Below are positions 21,770-33,496 of a DNA stretch of 64,000 bases, one piece after another. Made by a program: the position numbers and the translations under genes. The stretch's first letter is position 1. Every line of letters begins with the position of its first letter. The notes under the pieces were generated by a model. It made no database searches. It saw only the letters and a list, made by a program, of their open reading frames with translations, and was not told the origin of the DNA. The stretch is from Flabesymbios commensalis (Eukaryota; Annelida; Polychaeta; Terebellida; Flabelligeridae): the NCBI GenBank assembly GCA_964017125.1, contig OZ024912.1:80348649-80412648 (forward strand). Reading direction: 5' to 3'.

Positions 21770-22660
21770 AAACCTATGTGATGCACATGATAAAGGCTTT
21801 GTACAGACAAGCCACCTGAAAACACACATCAGCGTATTCACACTAAACATGCTAAAGATAAACCTTAAGTAGTAGAAAAACGCAGCCTGAAAAAAACATC
21901 AGCGTATTCATAATGACAAGTAACCATGATCAATGTGTTTAAAACGTATAGCAATGAATCTTAATCATATGTTTTTGAAACATGCTAGGCACGATTTAAA
22001 CTATTTTTTCAATATAATTTAAAGAGGCATAAACATAATATGCATGATCTGATGATGGTGAGTAACATTATACGTGTAAAATATGCAACACCCGAGTCAC
22101 AAAACCTTGATACATCGACGATGGTCACAATGGATCTTAACAGACAGACAGACATATATTGTATTGACAGAAATAAAAGTCATTACAGACTTATTTGTCA
22201 TAGTAATAAGAGAGATATATGTACATGTATATACAAGAATGTTAGTTTGTTAAAATCATATGACAATAGACATGGTATGACAAACAACTAAAATCATATT
22301 AGGTGGCATTGTCATAATAAAAACTGGGTATTTCGGTAATATAACTGGCTACTTCTTAAAATAAAATTAAAAGGCATTGCCAAGATAACATGGGGGTCAT
22401 CATTTTTTCAACGTAATGTGACTACATGAAAATAGTCGGGAGTTTGACTCAAACACATGGGTTTATAGAATGTTTTAATATAATTTAAAGAGGCATAAAC
22501 ATAATATGCATGATGGTGAGGAACATTACACGTATAAAATATGCAACACCTAACCACAAAACCACGATGCATCGACGATGGTCACAATGGAACTTAACAT
22601 AATGTCACTACATATAAATAGTCGGGAATTTGCCTCAAACATATGGGTTTATAGAATTGC
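21770..22660 (+). pseudogene. Decayed 3' continuation of zinc-finger copy 1, with a tandem duplicate
   Basis: 21770-21925 carries broken fingers (CTxDKGFVQTSHLKTH-like). 22008-22146 (continued at 22412-22470) and 22471-22660 are direct repeats of about 190 bp ('aatataatttaaagaggcat', 'aatatgcaacacc', 'atcgacgatggtcacaatgg', 'gggtttatagaatt'). Both match downstream sequence of copy 3 at 52741-52960, including a shared half-finger word (GEKHHECKLCN-like in copy 3). The first repeat is split by about 265 bp of other DNA (22147-22411). Confidence 0.65.
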
Positions 22661-22972
22661 GCAATTGATCGTCCTCGCAACTTTATGAATGACAATGATT
22701 AATCTTACACATGTTACAGCCAGAGTATGTTATTACCTGATGACGGACTACCTGGAAAGGCCAGAGATGTCAATAATGTATTCTTTACATTGAAATATAG
22801 CTTTGTCATTTCTGTTTCAATAACTGACAAAAATTTACAACACTACATCACACGGTTCATTCATATGAAGACTTATGAGAGTTACAATGGTACTACACAT
22901 GAGAAACTGATATGTATTAATGCAGTTCATTATTTTAAAACATTATTTATGTTGTATATTGCGAACTGAGCA

Positions 22973-23243
22973 GGGGCCCTGGTGCAGTGGTTTGAACGGC
23001 ATGTTTGGAAAGGCGAGAGAGAGGGTTCAAACCCTACTTTGGCCTTCACAAAATGTTTTTTCTCCACTCACTCATGAAGACTCAATATTGTGGGGAACCT
23101 CCGAGACCGAGAGGTAGCGTGCCCTGTCTGGAGGGCAGTTTCATTTGACCATCCTCAGACGGGTTCTTCTGGCTAGCCCAGTGTAGCATGTGTGCACAAA
23201 GTTGGCCTAAAACCACATTCATTTTATTTTTTTCATTTTTAAT
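22973..23243 (+). mobile_element. Dimeric tRNA-derived SINE, plus-strand copy
   Basis: gggccctggtgcagtggttt ... gagggttcaaaccct (B box), then aacctccgagaccgagaggt + agcg, ending in 'ggcctaaaaccacattcatt' and a T-rich tail. More diverged than the pair at 9.6-10.4 kb. Confidence 0.8.
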
Positions 23244-23329
23244 CAGAGATTTCTATAATTGTGCTATGTAGATTATGTTTCCAAATTTACATTTAACACT
23301 CACATATTGATTGAGAAAGTATACATTAA

Positions 23330-23475
23330 CGACTGACATTAAGGAGTCAGATATACCTCTGACTCGTGACTTTGTTGATTACACACTGATATACATCCAT
23401 GTCTAACCTCTGTAAATTGACTGATATTTGTATATTAAGGAATCAGATACACCTTTGACTCGTGACTTTTTAAAT
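23330..23475 (+). repeat. Direct duplication, about 115 bp apart
   Basis: acattaaggagtcagatata + cctctgactcgtgacttt and atattaaggaatcagataca + cctttgactcgtgacttt. Confidence 0.75.
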
Positions 23476-23479
23476 TATT

Positions 23480-26460
23480 GGAACTCATTCGAATAATGTT
23501 TTAATATGGTTCACAAAACGGATTCTGGGCACTGTTTTTTTGTGTCTATATAATGTGTGTCCGAAATGACTATCACTCACATCTTCTCAAATAGGCAAAA
23601 CGCATAGGTTCAGTTTTCTGTCATTCCATAGCATACAGTCGGCACACCAAACGTTGTTTCTGAATAAGCATAAATATCTGTATTTGCTGAGTTATTAGGA
23701 TTACCTTCATCAATTTTACGACAGCTAGGGGTCTCGAAATGTTGAGCTGTGTGTTGGGCTATTGATTTATACCCTGTAGATAACCAGTATATTTTACTGA
23801 GAACAATGCCTACCTTTGGATCAAACTAGGCCAGTATAATCTTAAGAAAACACCACAATGAGAGTTTGAAACTGGGGACAGCTAGCAGACGTTTTACTCA
23901 TAGGACCAAATCAATCATGATATCGATACAATATTTTGCAATAATATACATTGCCTTTGAGAATCTAACCCTTGGTTTATATGCCTCAACATGGTAGTGA
24001 CTGAGAGCGATCTCAACCCGAAGGTCTACAAAATGCCCATAACTTTCTAGTCACGTTGCGAGAGCTGCGGATAATGTGGATACATGGTCCAAACTAGCTG
24101 TTTTTTGCAACAGATCTTTTACATGGCTGTTTTTCTGAAAACCACTTTTTTATCACAATCACGGCAAAATTTCAAACGTTAATCCTTCGATATAGAAGAA
24201 CGACATATTGTGTGGTATTATATGATGATGTGGTTAATAAAAGGGAAGAGCTGGTAATATGGCTCAAAATGATCATTGAAATACCTGACGTGAAAAAACA
24301 AAGGTGCAAGCCCAGAAGTGGTGGGATCCTTTTATAGTTCAAATAACTCTAAACCTAACCCTTTATGTTTTTGGTGGTGAAATACGTCACCGCAAAAGCT
24401 TCCATGAAGAGCTTATAACTTCAATAATGGATATTGAATTAAAAGATTGCAAACCACAAAAGAACGGTAGAAGAAGAAGAAGAAGAATACTTGTTTATTT
24501 CAGCACAAAATACACAATATAAATGATTCAGAAACAATTTGAAGGCCAATAAAACATTTGTCCTGTTAAATTCACCCTTCTGAGACTATCAATTGTGTGA
24601 TGTATGTCCTAAAACACTGGGCCGATGTTTCATGTGGTAGTGGTCTTTAGAAAGTAGCATACCTAACCATTGCTAAAATGATTATTGGTGTACTTGAAAG
24701 AATTAAAACATTTCTAATGGCCGTACACCCATAACATATGTATTCGAATGAAGCGGAAAGAGCTGAAATGCATGTCCAAAATAAGAAATACGAGAATTTT
24801 GTCTTTATATCTCGCTTAAAAGGTAAATTCGCAACACAAAAAATAAAAAAACGTACGCACTTCTAGTCTACGGACATGTTTATTAAGAAGCCAAAATTAA
24901 AATACTATTTTTTAATGATTTTGGCCTGATTGTGTCGCTTTAATATATCTAGACTAGACTATACCTTACTTTTACGTTTACCAGCAAAATATATCACCAT
25001 GATTATTCATATAGAGGCCTATAATATGTATTAGATTCTAAACGTATAACCCGTATTCCCCCGAAGACCCTAAACACGACCATCAACATACAATCTAAAT
25101 AAGGCCTAGGCCTGTTATATGATATATATATTAACAGTGGGGAATTTGTATTGATTTCTCAGTCGATAGTCTAATGTATTATTGATCAAAAAAATTTTGT
25201 CATGAGAATTTACGAGCACTAGTTGAAAATTTCCTTAGAAAATATATTGTAGGTCTATAGTTTAAAATTGAGTCTATTTTAACATGTGGTAAGCCATCAA
25301 TAAAAAAACGTTCACCCAATTTTGGTATTACTATTACCATTACTCTGCCATTTAATACTATTACTATTACAATAACTTTTCGTCACCATTTCAAAAGAGA
25401 TAAGATGCTATATAGTGGGCTCCCTTACTGAACCTAGTGTATATTTGCTGGACAAAAACATGACATTTTCAAGGATTGTCCACAAAGGTCTTGAGCATGA
25501 TTTTTTTCCGAAGCGCCAAAAATATTGATTAATATTGTTAAAAATTTGTAATTTTTTTCAAGCAAAATGCCTGCCATTTAGTTGGGTCGTATATGGTGAT
25601 TACGGACCGTTGCTTCCGCAGGTTGGTTTTATGGTTGATTTGCCTTATACAACTAATACATAACAATATTTGCCCATCTGCCTCTCTGAAAAGTGTGGGT
25701 ACAATTTCTAAAAACCTAAAATTCAAAATGGACGCCACAATGTATAAAAATTGAATTACCATCGATTTACCACATATATTTATGTCTACTTTATGGTTTC
25801 TAGGTGGTGTTGATTCGAAAAATAATTTCATCAGTTTTGAGCTAATTTGAATTATCTTTGACAGACAAATTCAAGATGCCCGCCGTTGTTCTAATTCATT
25901 TACAACCTAAATATGTGTAAATATATGTTTTTTATGTGACTGTGGGTTTAGAAATTGCTTTATTTCGATATATATTTCACACTCAAAAACAAAGACGATC
26001 ACCGTCTTTTTATTTATGAAATAATTGTGTGTCTGGTGTCTGTTACGTCACCGTCTGCCAGCCAGCAATTAATAAATCAGGCACGAGGGGTGATTGGTTT
26101 GTTGTGTTTAGACATGCATTTGTCAAATTATGGGAATCTGTACAGGCAGCGCGCAACATGCAAGCCTGCTATTAACAAGAGGGTAGTGAAGAATGTCCTA
26201 TTTTCAATGTTATATTTACTAATAAATATTTTAATGGAGTTTTTAAATTATAAACTAAGCACACTCTTTACTATGTACGATATTATATCAGTGTATATTC
26301 AGCCTAGATAATTTTATCTCATTTTCAGAAGCGTCAGTGCTAATAACATGAATTGGGTTTTTTAAAACTATCTTAGGCCAAGCCTGTATGTGTACAAAAG
26401 TGGTCATTTTTTATTTTAGGCCAAGTAGTGGGGTTTTTCCACATATCTGGACGTGGCAGT
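23480..26460. other. Long unassigned stretch with a decayed MITE
   Basis: 24700-24790 repeats interior words of the TTAA MITE at 5787-6019. 24850-24955 resembles one arm of the TTAA MITE at 59392-59756 ('tctagtctacggacatgttta', 'tgattttggcctg', ending in TTAA). A GAA run lies at 24471-24488. The open frame 25955-26311 (+) has no recognisable domain. No gene is supported. Confidence 0.4.
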
Positions 26461-26551
26461 ACAAACAGTGGCTGTGAATGTTCTGAAACCTGGTGGTGAA
26501 TATTAGCTAATCTGGGGGTGAATACCAGTGTCTGAAGCTAGTAGAGACACT

Positions 26552-27031
26552 GGTGAAACGAGTGAATACCCATTGTGGCCCAATGCTGGGCTGATGTCTG
26601 GTGAAACGAGTGAATACCCATTGTGGCCCATTGCTGGGCTGATGTCTGGTGTAATGCGTGAAGACCCATTGTGACCCAATGTTAGGCTGATGTCTGGTGT
26701 AATGCGTGAATACCCATTGTGGCCCAATGCTGGGCTGATGTCTGGTGTAATGCGTGAATACCCATTGTGGCCCAATGCTGGGCTGATGTCTGGTGTAATG
26801 CGTGAATACCCATTGTGGCCCAATTCTGGGCTGATGTCTGGTGTAATGCGTGAATACCCATTGTGGCCCAATGCTGGGCTGATGTCTGGTGTAATGCGTG
26901 AATACCCATTGTGGCACAATTCTGGGCTGATGTCTGGTGTAATGCGTGAATACCCATTGTGGCCCAATGCTGGGCTGATGTCTGATGTAATGCGTGAATA
27001 CCTATTGTGGCCCAAGGCTGGGCTGATGGAG
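26552..27031 (+). repeat. 48-bp minisatellite, block A, about 10 copies
   Basis: Unit gtaatgcgtgaatacccatt + gtggcccaatgctgggctga + tgtctggt. The 48-bp period keeps frames open on both strands (MSGVMREYPLWPNAGL and HNGYSRITPDISPALG), a by-product of the period. Confidence 0.95.
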
Positions 27032-27051
27032 TGTATTATACAACACTGTAC

Positions 27052-27146
27052 CCAGCAAACACGACACAGTAACGCAATGCTGGGCTAATGTTTGCGCAGT
27101 GTCGTAGACGACAACCCAGCATTGGGCCAATTCTCGTGTTTGCTGG
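27052..27146. mobile_element. Hairpin element, block A copy
   Basis: Ends CCAGCAAACACGA and TCGTGTTTGCTGG are perfect 13-bp inverted repeats. The interior has cgcaatgctgggctaatg and 'cccagcattgggccaa', which also pair. The word cccagcattgggcca is shared with the 48-bp unit. Confidence 0.8.
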
Positions 27147-27274
27147 TGTGATAACATGAATGCCCATTGTAGCCCAATGCTGGGCTGACATCTTGTGTAA
27201 TACAACATTGTGGTACCTTGAATATATATTGTGGCCCAATGCTGGGTTCATGTCACATTTATTGTACAATACAA

Positions 27275-27345
27275 GGGGGGGGGGGGCTTATATAAGATAC
27301 TTTGTCAGCAGATATGACCCTTTGTCAGCATATAACAAAGCGAAT
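27275..27345 (+). repeat. G-run, TATATAAG and two to three 20-bp units
   Basis: A run of about 12 G, then cttatataagata, then two units related to ccctttgtcagcagatacga. The same order occurs at 43257-43732 with about 22 units. Confidence 0.8.
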
Positions 27346-27625
27346 TTAATATCACTCTATTGTATTTTATTGTCATAGCCCGCTCTTTTTTTGTGAGCTA
27401 TATAGGTCAACTATGGCCTGGCCGATTCAGGTGACAGCTTTTCATTGGAAATTGAGAATACAATAATCTTATAATGAATTGATTAATTATGACAACCGTG
27501 GTCATCTAGCTTTCTGATCTTATCGATTTTACATGACCATTTCACAGGCTGCAATCTCAGAATACTAAGCCTATATCTAGTGGTTGTATAAAGATCTTCT
27601 GCCATTCAGGATATTAGGTGATCAT
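27346..27625 (+). repeat. Duplicated flank, matches 46730-47003 inverted
   Basis: Shares 'atatcactctattgtatttta', 'gtgagctatataggtcaa', 'gaattgattaattatgacaa' and 'ttttacatgaccatt' with the reverse complement of 46730-47003. Confidence 0.8.
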
Positions 27626-28190
27626 CTGGGGCTTAAAGTGTCACGTTAACATGTGATTCCCAGTAAGTGATCATCATATGTGGCTTAAAGTGTCACGTTA
27701 ACATGTGATTCCCAGTAAGTGATCGTCATCTGAGGCTTAAAGTGTCACGTTACCATGTGATTCTCAGTGAGTGATCATCTGAGGCTTAAAGGGCTACGTT
27801 AACATGTGATTCCCAGTAAGTGATCATCATCTGGGGCTTAAAGTGTCACGTTAACATGAGATTCCCAATAAGTGATCATCTGGGGTTAAAGTGTCACGTT
27901 GACATGTGATTACCAGTAAGTTTCAAGGTTTCAAGGTTTATTATAAGTAATCATCATCTGAGGCTTAAAGTGTCACGTTAACAAGTTATTCCCAGTAAAG
28001 GATCATCATGGGGCTTAAAATGTCAAGTTAACATGTGATTCACAGTAAGTAATCATCTGAGGCTTAAAGTTTCACGTTAATATGTGATTACCAGTAAGTC
28101 ATCATCATCTGGGGCTTAAAGCGTCACATTGATCCTGGGAACATATGATGCCCAGTAAGTAATCATCATTTGGAACTTTAAGTGTCATAG
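27600..28190 (+). repeat. Minisatellite, about 50-bp unit, about 11 copies
   Basis: Units gtgatcatcatctggggctt + aaagtgtcacgttaacatgt + gattcccagtaa, 44-52 bp, with deletions inside the atcatc stretch. Confidence 0.9.
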
Positions 28191-28554
28191 CTGTCCCTAG
28201 TGTAACATTTAAAGAGAGTAGATCACCCCTCCCCCTATTAGAAAACAAACGAACACGGGGATAATTGCCAGATCCGGGGCACGAGGGTTGTTTGCAGTAA
28301 TTCCTAACACATGAATTTGAAAATCACAATTTTTTGTATTATTTTATTCTGCAGTTATATTAGTAGCATAAAGAATCGCAAAATTTATAAGTCATAATGT
28401 AATTATTTAAAACAGCTATGATTTAGGTCATCTAAAACAGGGAATGTTGCGTAATACGGGGATGGTCATTAATTAAGTACAAAAAATACCTTTTACCTTA
28501 CACATCACTGGTACACATTCAACATACATTTTAAAATATATACTTATTTTGAAA

Positions 28555-29245
28555 AAAAAAATTAAATTAAGCAGTCTACAAATAATACGACCGTATTAGC
28601 AATAAATATAAGAGCATATGTGTCTATTTGAATGGCAATAAATATAATCAATTACGAACCGTCTGTCGCCATAAATAAAATCAAGGTTGTCCACGATAAA
28701 CTATAAAGGGTGCATTAATCTACAGCCCGAGGAATGATCGCCATAAAGCAGTGAACGATTATCTGACAGTACGTGCCATTCCTATTTGTCTCCACACATA
28801 TATAGTACATGGTTGAAACAACAGCAGAATCAACTGGTAAGTCCACTGCTCGACCAATAAAGATTTCCCTTGCTTGTTCTATGATATTTTTTCATTTCCA
28901 GCTCAATTCACAATTACAATTGTTTATATTATTTTAGAATCATTTTAATAGCCTTGCGCCACTGTGCCTGTTATTGAGTGATCAGTCTTCAACCAATCGA
29001 AGTAATAAAAAAACGAGAAACAGTTATTTTTAAGTCTGCATCTCATAAGTCTGCAGAAAGTCTGCTGTAGGTTAGGGCTAAGGCATCTCTTAGGTCTGCA
29101 GATAGGCTCTTGTAACTGTAAAATCGTTCTCTATGGTAACATAACTTTCCAACAATTTGTGCAAGCAAACTACTGCAATATTGGAACAACAAACTTCTTT
29201 CCAATAAAGACAAAATTTTAGTTTTTGTAGATGTAACAAAGAAAT
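28555..29245 (+). repeat. Duplicated flank, matches 43770-44195
   Basis: Shares 'atttgaatggcaataaatat' + 'aatca', 'gtccacgataaacta', 'tcctatttgtctccacacat' and 'attggaacaacaaactt' in the same order with the segment left of the fucosyltransferase. Confidence 0.8.
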
Positions 29246-29289
29246 TGATATTCCCGGCATACTCATCTAGTATACTGCAATTGAGGTAG

Positions 29290-29540
29290 CTGTGGTTAAG
29301 CTTCGATTTTTAGATATAGTTTTAAACAAACATTTAGCATGGACTGAACACATTGATAAAGTTACATAGAACATTTCTAGTTATCAATAAATATTTTTAT
29401 GAGCACGAACCTATTCACAATTCGATATATTTTTATTTTTACACAAATCTTTATTCTCCCTATTATAAATTATGCACTGATGTCGAAGAGTTATGAAGAT
29501 CCAACAAACACCATTAAAATAACAGTTTTGCCCAATGACT
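29290..29540 (+). pseudogene. LINE fragment (ORF2, post-RT region)
   Basis: The plus strand reads FLDIVLNKHLAWTEHIDKV followed by broken ISS..Y and YINYA-like pieces, matching the 'FLG+.+D..L.W..HI..V..K+S...G.L' region after the RT fingers of LINE ORF2. Very short and broken. Confidence 0.6.
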
Positions 29541-29544
29541 AGTC

Positions 29545-30185
29545 AAATAGTGAGCTATATCAATATATTTGATATCAATAGAAAGCCACAGGCACATGCC
29601 TTCACATTGATGTAAAATATTCTGTGTCTAATCATTGGGAAATACACAAGAGAGCTTTAAGTTGGTAATTTAACCCTTAATTTTACCTATTTATTCATAC
29701 TTTTTCAGTAAACATGGTAAATAGTCAGAATACTTTTCTCTCAGCTGATTTTTGTGTATAATTAATGTTTAGTTTTAATTCAAACCTGTTCTAGAACTAT
29801 CGTTGACCTAAAATAATATCATTTAAAATATAAAATAATGAGCTATTTGAACATAATACACAATGTTTAGGTTGGATGTAAACTTTGGGCACTTTTCTTC
29901 TAGCTCGGGAAAATTGAACGTGTTTCACATTTTTGCCCGATGTGTACCCAAATTATACAATGTACCAACATCTTTGATATCAGTTGAAAGTCGCTATCAA
30001 GGGTGGATACATAATATTTTATTTCTGTTAAATACAACATGTACAACAAAGCGCTAAATTTGTTTTTTTTATCCCTCCATTGGAACAATTTCCAACGTTT
30101 TTTTAGTGAATACCAACGGGAATTCTCGCTCATGGTAATTTTACATGGTATCAACTGATAAATGTTTGTTATTACTTTTACATTC
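29545..30185. other. Unassigned intergenic stretch
   Basis: AT-rich with no supported feature. 'atttgatatcaatagaaagccac + aggcacatgcc' at 29570-29600 recurs inverted near 30855-30900, so it and the minisatellite between lie in a weak inverted repeat. Confidence 0.4.
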
Positions 30186-30189
30186 TCTC

Positions 30190-30690
30190 CAGCCATTTTT
30201 TCAAAAATTATCTTGACCACTGAAGAAGTGATCATAGCGACTTTAAAAGTTATCTCAGTCACTACACTAGTTATCTTGATCACTGCAGAAGTCACCACAG
30301 CCACTTTAAAAGTTATCTCAGCCACTACAAAAATGATATTGGCCACTGGAGAAGTGATCACAGTGATTTTAAAAGTTATCTCAGCCACTACGAAAGCGAG
30401 CTTGGCCACTGAGGAAGTGATCGCAGCAACTTTAAAAATTATGTCAGCCACTACAAAAGTGATATTGGCCACAAACAACTGGTGTCAGACACTTTTAAAG
30501 TTATCTAAGCCACTACACAGTGATCTGGGCCACTTAAGAAGTGATCACAGCCACTTTAACATTTATCTGAACTACTACAAAGCTGATCTTGATCACTGAA
30601 GAAGTGATTACAATAACTTTAACAGTTATCTCAGCCACTACAAAGGTGATCTTGTCATTAAAGAAGTAATCATAGCCACTTTAAATAATA
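30190..30690 (+). repeat. Minisatellite, 63-bp unit, about 8 copies
   Basis: Units aagtgatcacagccacttta + aaagttatctcagccactac + aaaagtgatcttggccactg + aag. The period, a multiple of three, leaves frames open (21-residue unit TEEVIxATLKVISATTKxIL). Confidence 0.9.
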
Positions 30691-31149
30691 TCAGTTTATA
30701 ATAGATATTTATTTTACTTCTAACCAAAGAAGTGACTAATATGTTCACATAACTCACTATTTTAAAAGTATGAAAAATTGGTAAACTTACTGATTAAAAT
30801 ACTAACTTAAAGCTCTATTGTGCAATTATCAATGATCGAACATAAAACATCCATGTGAAGGCATGTGTTTGTAGCTTTCTATTATTATTAAATATATTGA
30901 TATAGCTCAAAATTTGACTGCTCAGTGGGTGAAAATGTGTGATGTGCTCGATTTCTCGAAATCAGACCAAAATCGCACATAGGTCATATACATTTTTGGC
31001 CATATTTCAGTAAAGCAGCGGCAGTTACCTGATCAACAGGTTGATTCTTGCCCCTGAATAGTCCAGCTATGTGAAAATAATAGTGGCTTATATTCCCCTT
31101 CCGGGTGAAACCTTACCCCCAGCCACGTCTGGTCTAAATATATAAGTAT

Positions 31150-31850
31150 AACAGATTCAGATTGTTTATTGTTTTCATAACAAATACAGATATAATTCAC
31201 ATATATATAAAAAAAAACATTTAAACATTATGAAAAGCTTTGCACATTAAAAGTTTTGAACATCAAAATTTCCATGCTCTACTTCAGGAAATCAGAAATA
31301 ATAAGAATATTAGACAGTTTAAATAATGGTTTTGTGTGTTTCCGATAATAAACAATGTGAACCCTTCATCATTTTTTTCTGTAACAGTGTTATTTTATTT
31401 AAAATATATGCACTAGAAATTTTAACACACAAAAGCATCTATGGCAACCACAAATAATAAAATATAATATATAATAGTGAATAATGCCATACATAATAAT
31501 CTACTAGTCCTCTTTGTTATATAATAGTTCGTGTGTAGCTTTGTAACAATTTGTTTTCTATGGCTTTACCAATTTAATTGGTCATCAATTATAACATCAA
31601 AAAAAATGTTTTATTCACCTTATCAAACAGCTTGTTTCCAATACTAATTTGAATGTGTTTCTTGTGTTTATCTTTGCAGATAGTTACACTCAAACTCACA
31701 ATGTCTTTACTTGAATAAAACAAAATTGTATCATCTGCAAATATATATAAAATAAACAATTTGGGTCCGAGGATATCACCCTGTGGAACACCACAACATA
31801 TATTCATATATATTTATTGATTTCTTCAGTTGATATGCATGATGCATTTT
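31150..31850 (-). pseudogene. LINE 3' fragment with RT remnant
   Basis: On the minus strand CCGVPQGDILGPKLFILYI (RT motif VPQGxxLGPLLFxxYI) is joined directly to FADDTILFYSSKDI (catalytic FADD), so the usual residues between them are deleted. Further on, FDVIIDDQLNW marks the post-RT region. 31155-31555 is the AT-rich 3' part. Degenerate. Confidence 0.75.
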
Positions 31851-32021
31851 ATCATGTTTATATATTAAGTGTTTGCGAGCCCAAGGATGATGGGCACGGC
31901 GCATGTTCTCTGAAAAAAGACACGTTTGTTCTTGTTATTGTAGCTACTTGCCTTGTCTGATGACTTTCTAACAGAATACGCACTGTGACTAATTTTAATG
32001 ATATATTTAATCATGTTGCAG

Positions 32022-33150
32022 ATTTTGTCTTCCTCACAAGAAAGATATTCCAGGAACAGCTGGAACTACCTTTTGATATTTATTTATTCTAAGTATGTGT
32101 TAAATATTTGTCATTTTTTCCCAACATGAATATGCAACCTATTCACTCTTTTCTAGTAGCTGCAAAATCAGATTTTTGGTCAAAATATATAAAAACAGGC
32201 ATCTTCTCATATATTAATATCCCAAATGGCAAGCGTAAGCTGAACGAAAACGAGGAGACAGATTCAACATCAGTGATAAACCATTCTGGTGTGAGATTTG
32301 TCACAAAGGATATAATAATTTATGCAGAAGGGAAGCCTCAACAGACATCAACGTGTTCACACTGGTTGTAATAAACCTTATAAATGTGAAATATGTGACT
32401 AACAGTTTGCTTATATATCTGATGAAAAGTGACATTTGTGATTCACACTGGAGATAAATTTATGTAATATTTGTATTAAAGGCTTTATACGCAAAGAAGC
32501 ATTGACAATACATCAGCATATTCACACTGGTGAAAAATCTAATGAGTGTGATACTTGTGGAAAATGCTTTACGAGGACAAGCAGTCTGAAAACACATTGG
32601 CATATTCAAACCGGAGAAAAAACGTATGTATGTGATATTTGTAGCAAAGGCTTTATCTCTAAAGGCAAGCTGAAAAGACACGAGCAAGTTGTTCACACTA
32701 AAAACAAACCTTATGTATGTGATACTTGTGATAATTTTTTTACAGATAAAACCTTATGTGTGTGATATTTGTGATACAGCCTTTGTACGCAAGGAAACGT
32801 TGACAAGACATCAGCGTGTTCACACTGGAGATAAGTCTTATGTATGTGATATGTGTGACAAATGCTTTAGAGAGAAAGGGGACAAAAAGAAACATTAGAG
32901 TGTTCACACTGGTGAAAAACCTTATGTATGTGATATTTGTAGTAACGGATTTAGAGATAAAGTCCACCTGATCAGACATCAGCGTGTTCACACTGGTGAG
33001 AAACCATGTGTGTTTGATGCTTGTGAATAAACCTTACGTAAGCGATACTTGTGGTAAATGTTTTACAGATAAATATCACCTGACAATAAATACATCAGCG
33101 TATTCACACCTGAGATATGTGTGCATGTGGAACACAATAATACACACGTT
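32022..33150 (+). pseudogene. C2H2 zinc-finger gene, copy 2 (decayed)
   Basis: Acceptor catgttgcag ends at 32021. The start region MNMQPIHSFLVAAKSDFWSK + YIKTGIFSYINIPNG (ATG near 32126) is the paralog-shared N-terminal motif. A broken first finger (CEICHKGYNN...) follows, then seven or more fingers spread over several frames: [96 protein letters not shown], and SDTCGKCFTDKYHLTI. At least five frame or stop breaks make it a pseudogene. One finger has an extra residue (HEQVVH). A LINE inserted about 130 bp downstream, at 33277. Confidence 0.8.
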
Positions 33151-33257
33151 TGATATTCTCATATTATTATTTTTATTGGACAAGTAAGCCCACTCCCAAA
33201 ATTTTTTTTTGGAGATTAAGATTAATGAGAAAAATATATAATTCACATTTCTAAATT

Positions 33258-33276
33258 AAATATATTGTATTTTTTG
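33258..33276 (+). repeat. LINE target-site duplication, 5' copy
   Basis: AAATATATTGTATTTTTTG, identical to 39354-39372. The first three A could belong to the target or the tail. Confidence 0.9.
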
Positions 33277-33496
33277 GCGCATGCGTCGATAATGATCACA
33301 CCTGTTTGATTTCTTCCAATAAGTTTCTCCATGTTGGCTATACTGTCGGGCTAAACTGATATTAAATTGATGTTACTGTTTATATAAGTTACGATACATC
33401 ACAGACACCGCTTCTTATTAAGAGTATTTGTTGTGGAATCAGGTATTTTGATCGTTATAAAAACTGTTGAGCGATTGCCCATTGATGTCCACCAAG

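Noticed and set aside
25955-26311. 118-codon plus-strand frame as a host gene
   Set aside because: No domain, signal or splice context that I can recognise; left as unassigned.
30162-30599. 145-codon frame over the 63-bp repeat and its 192-codon antisense
   Set aside because: Both strands are open for the same reason; low-complexity echo.
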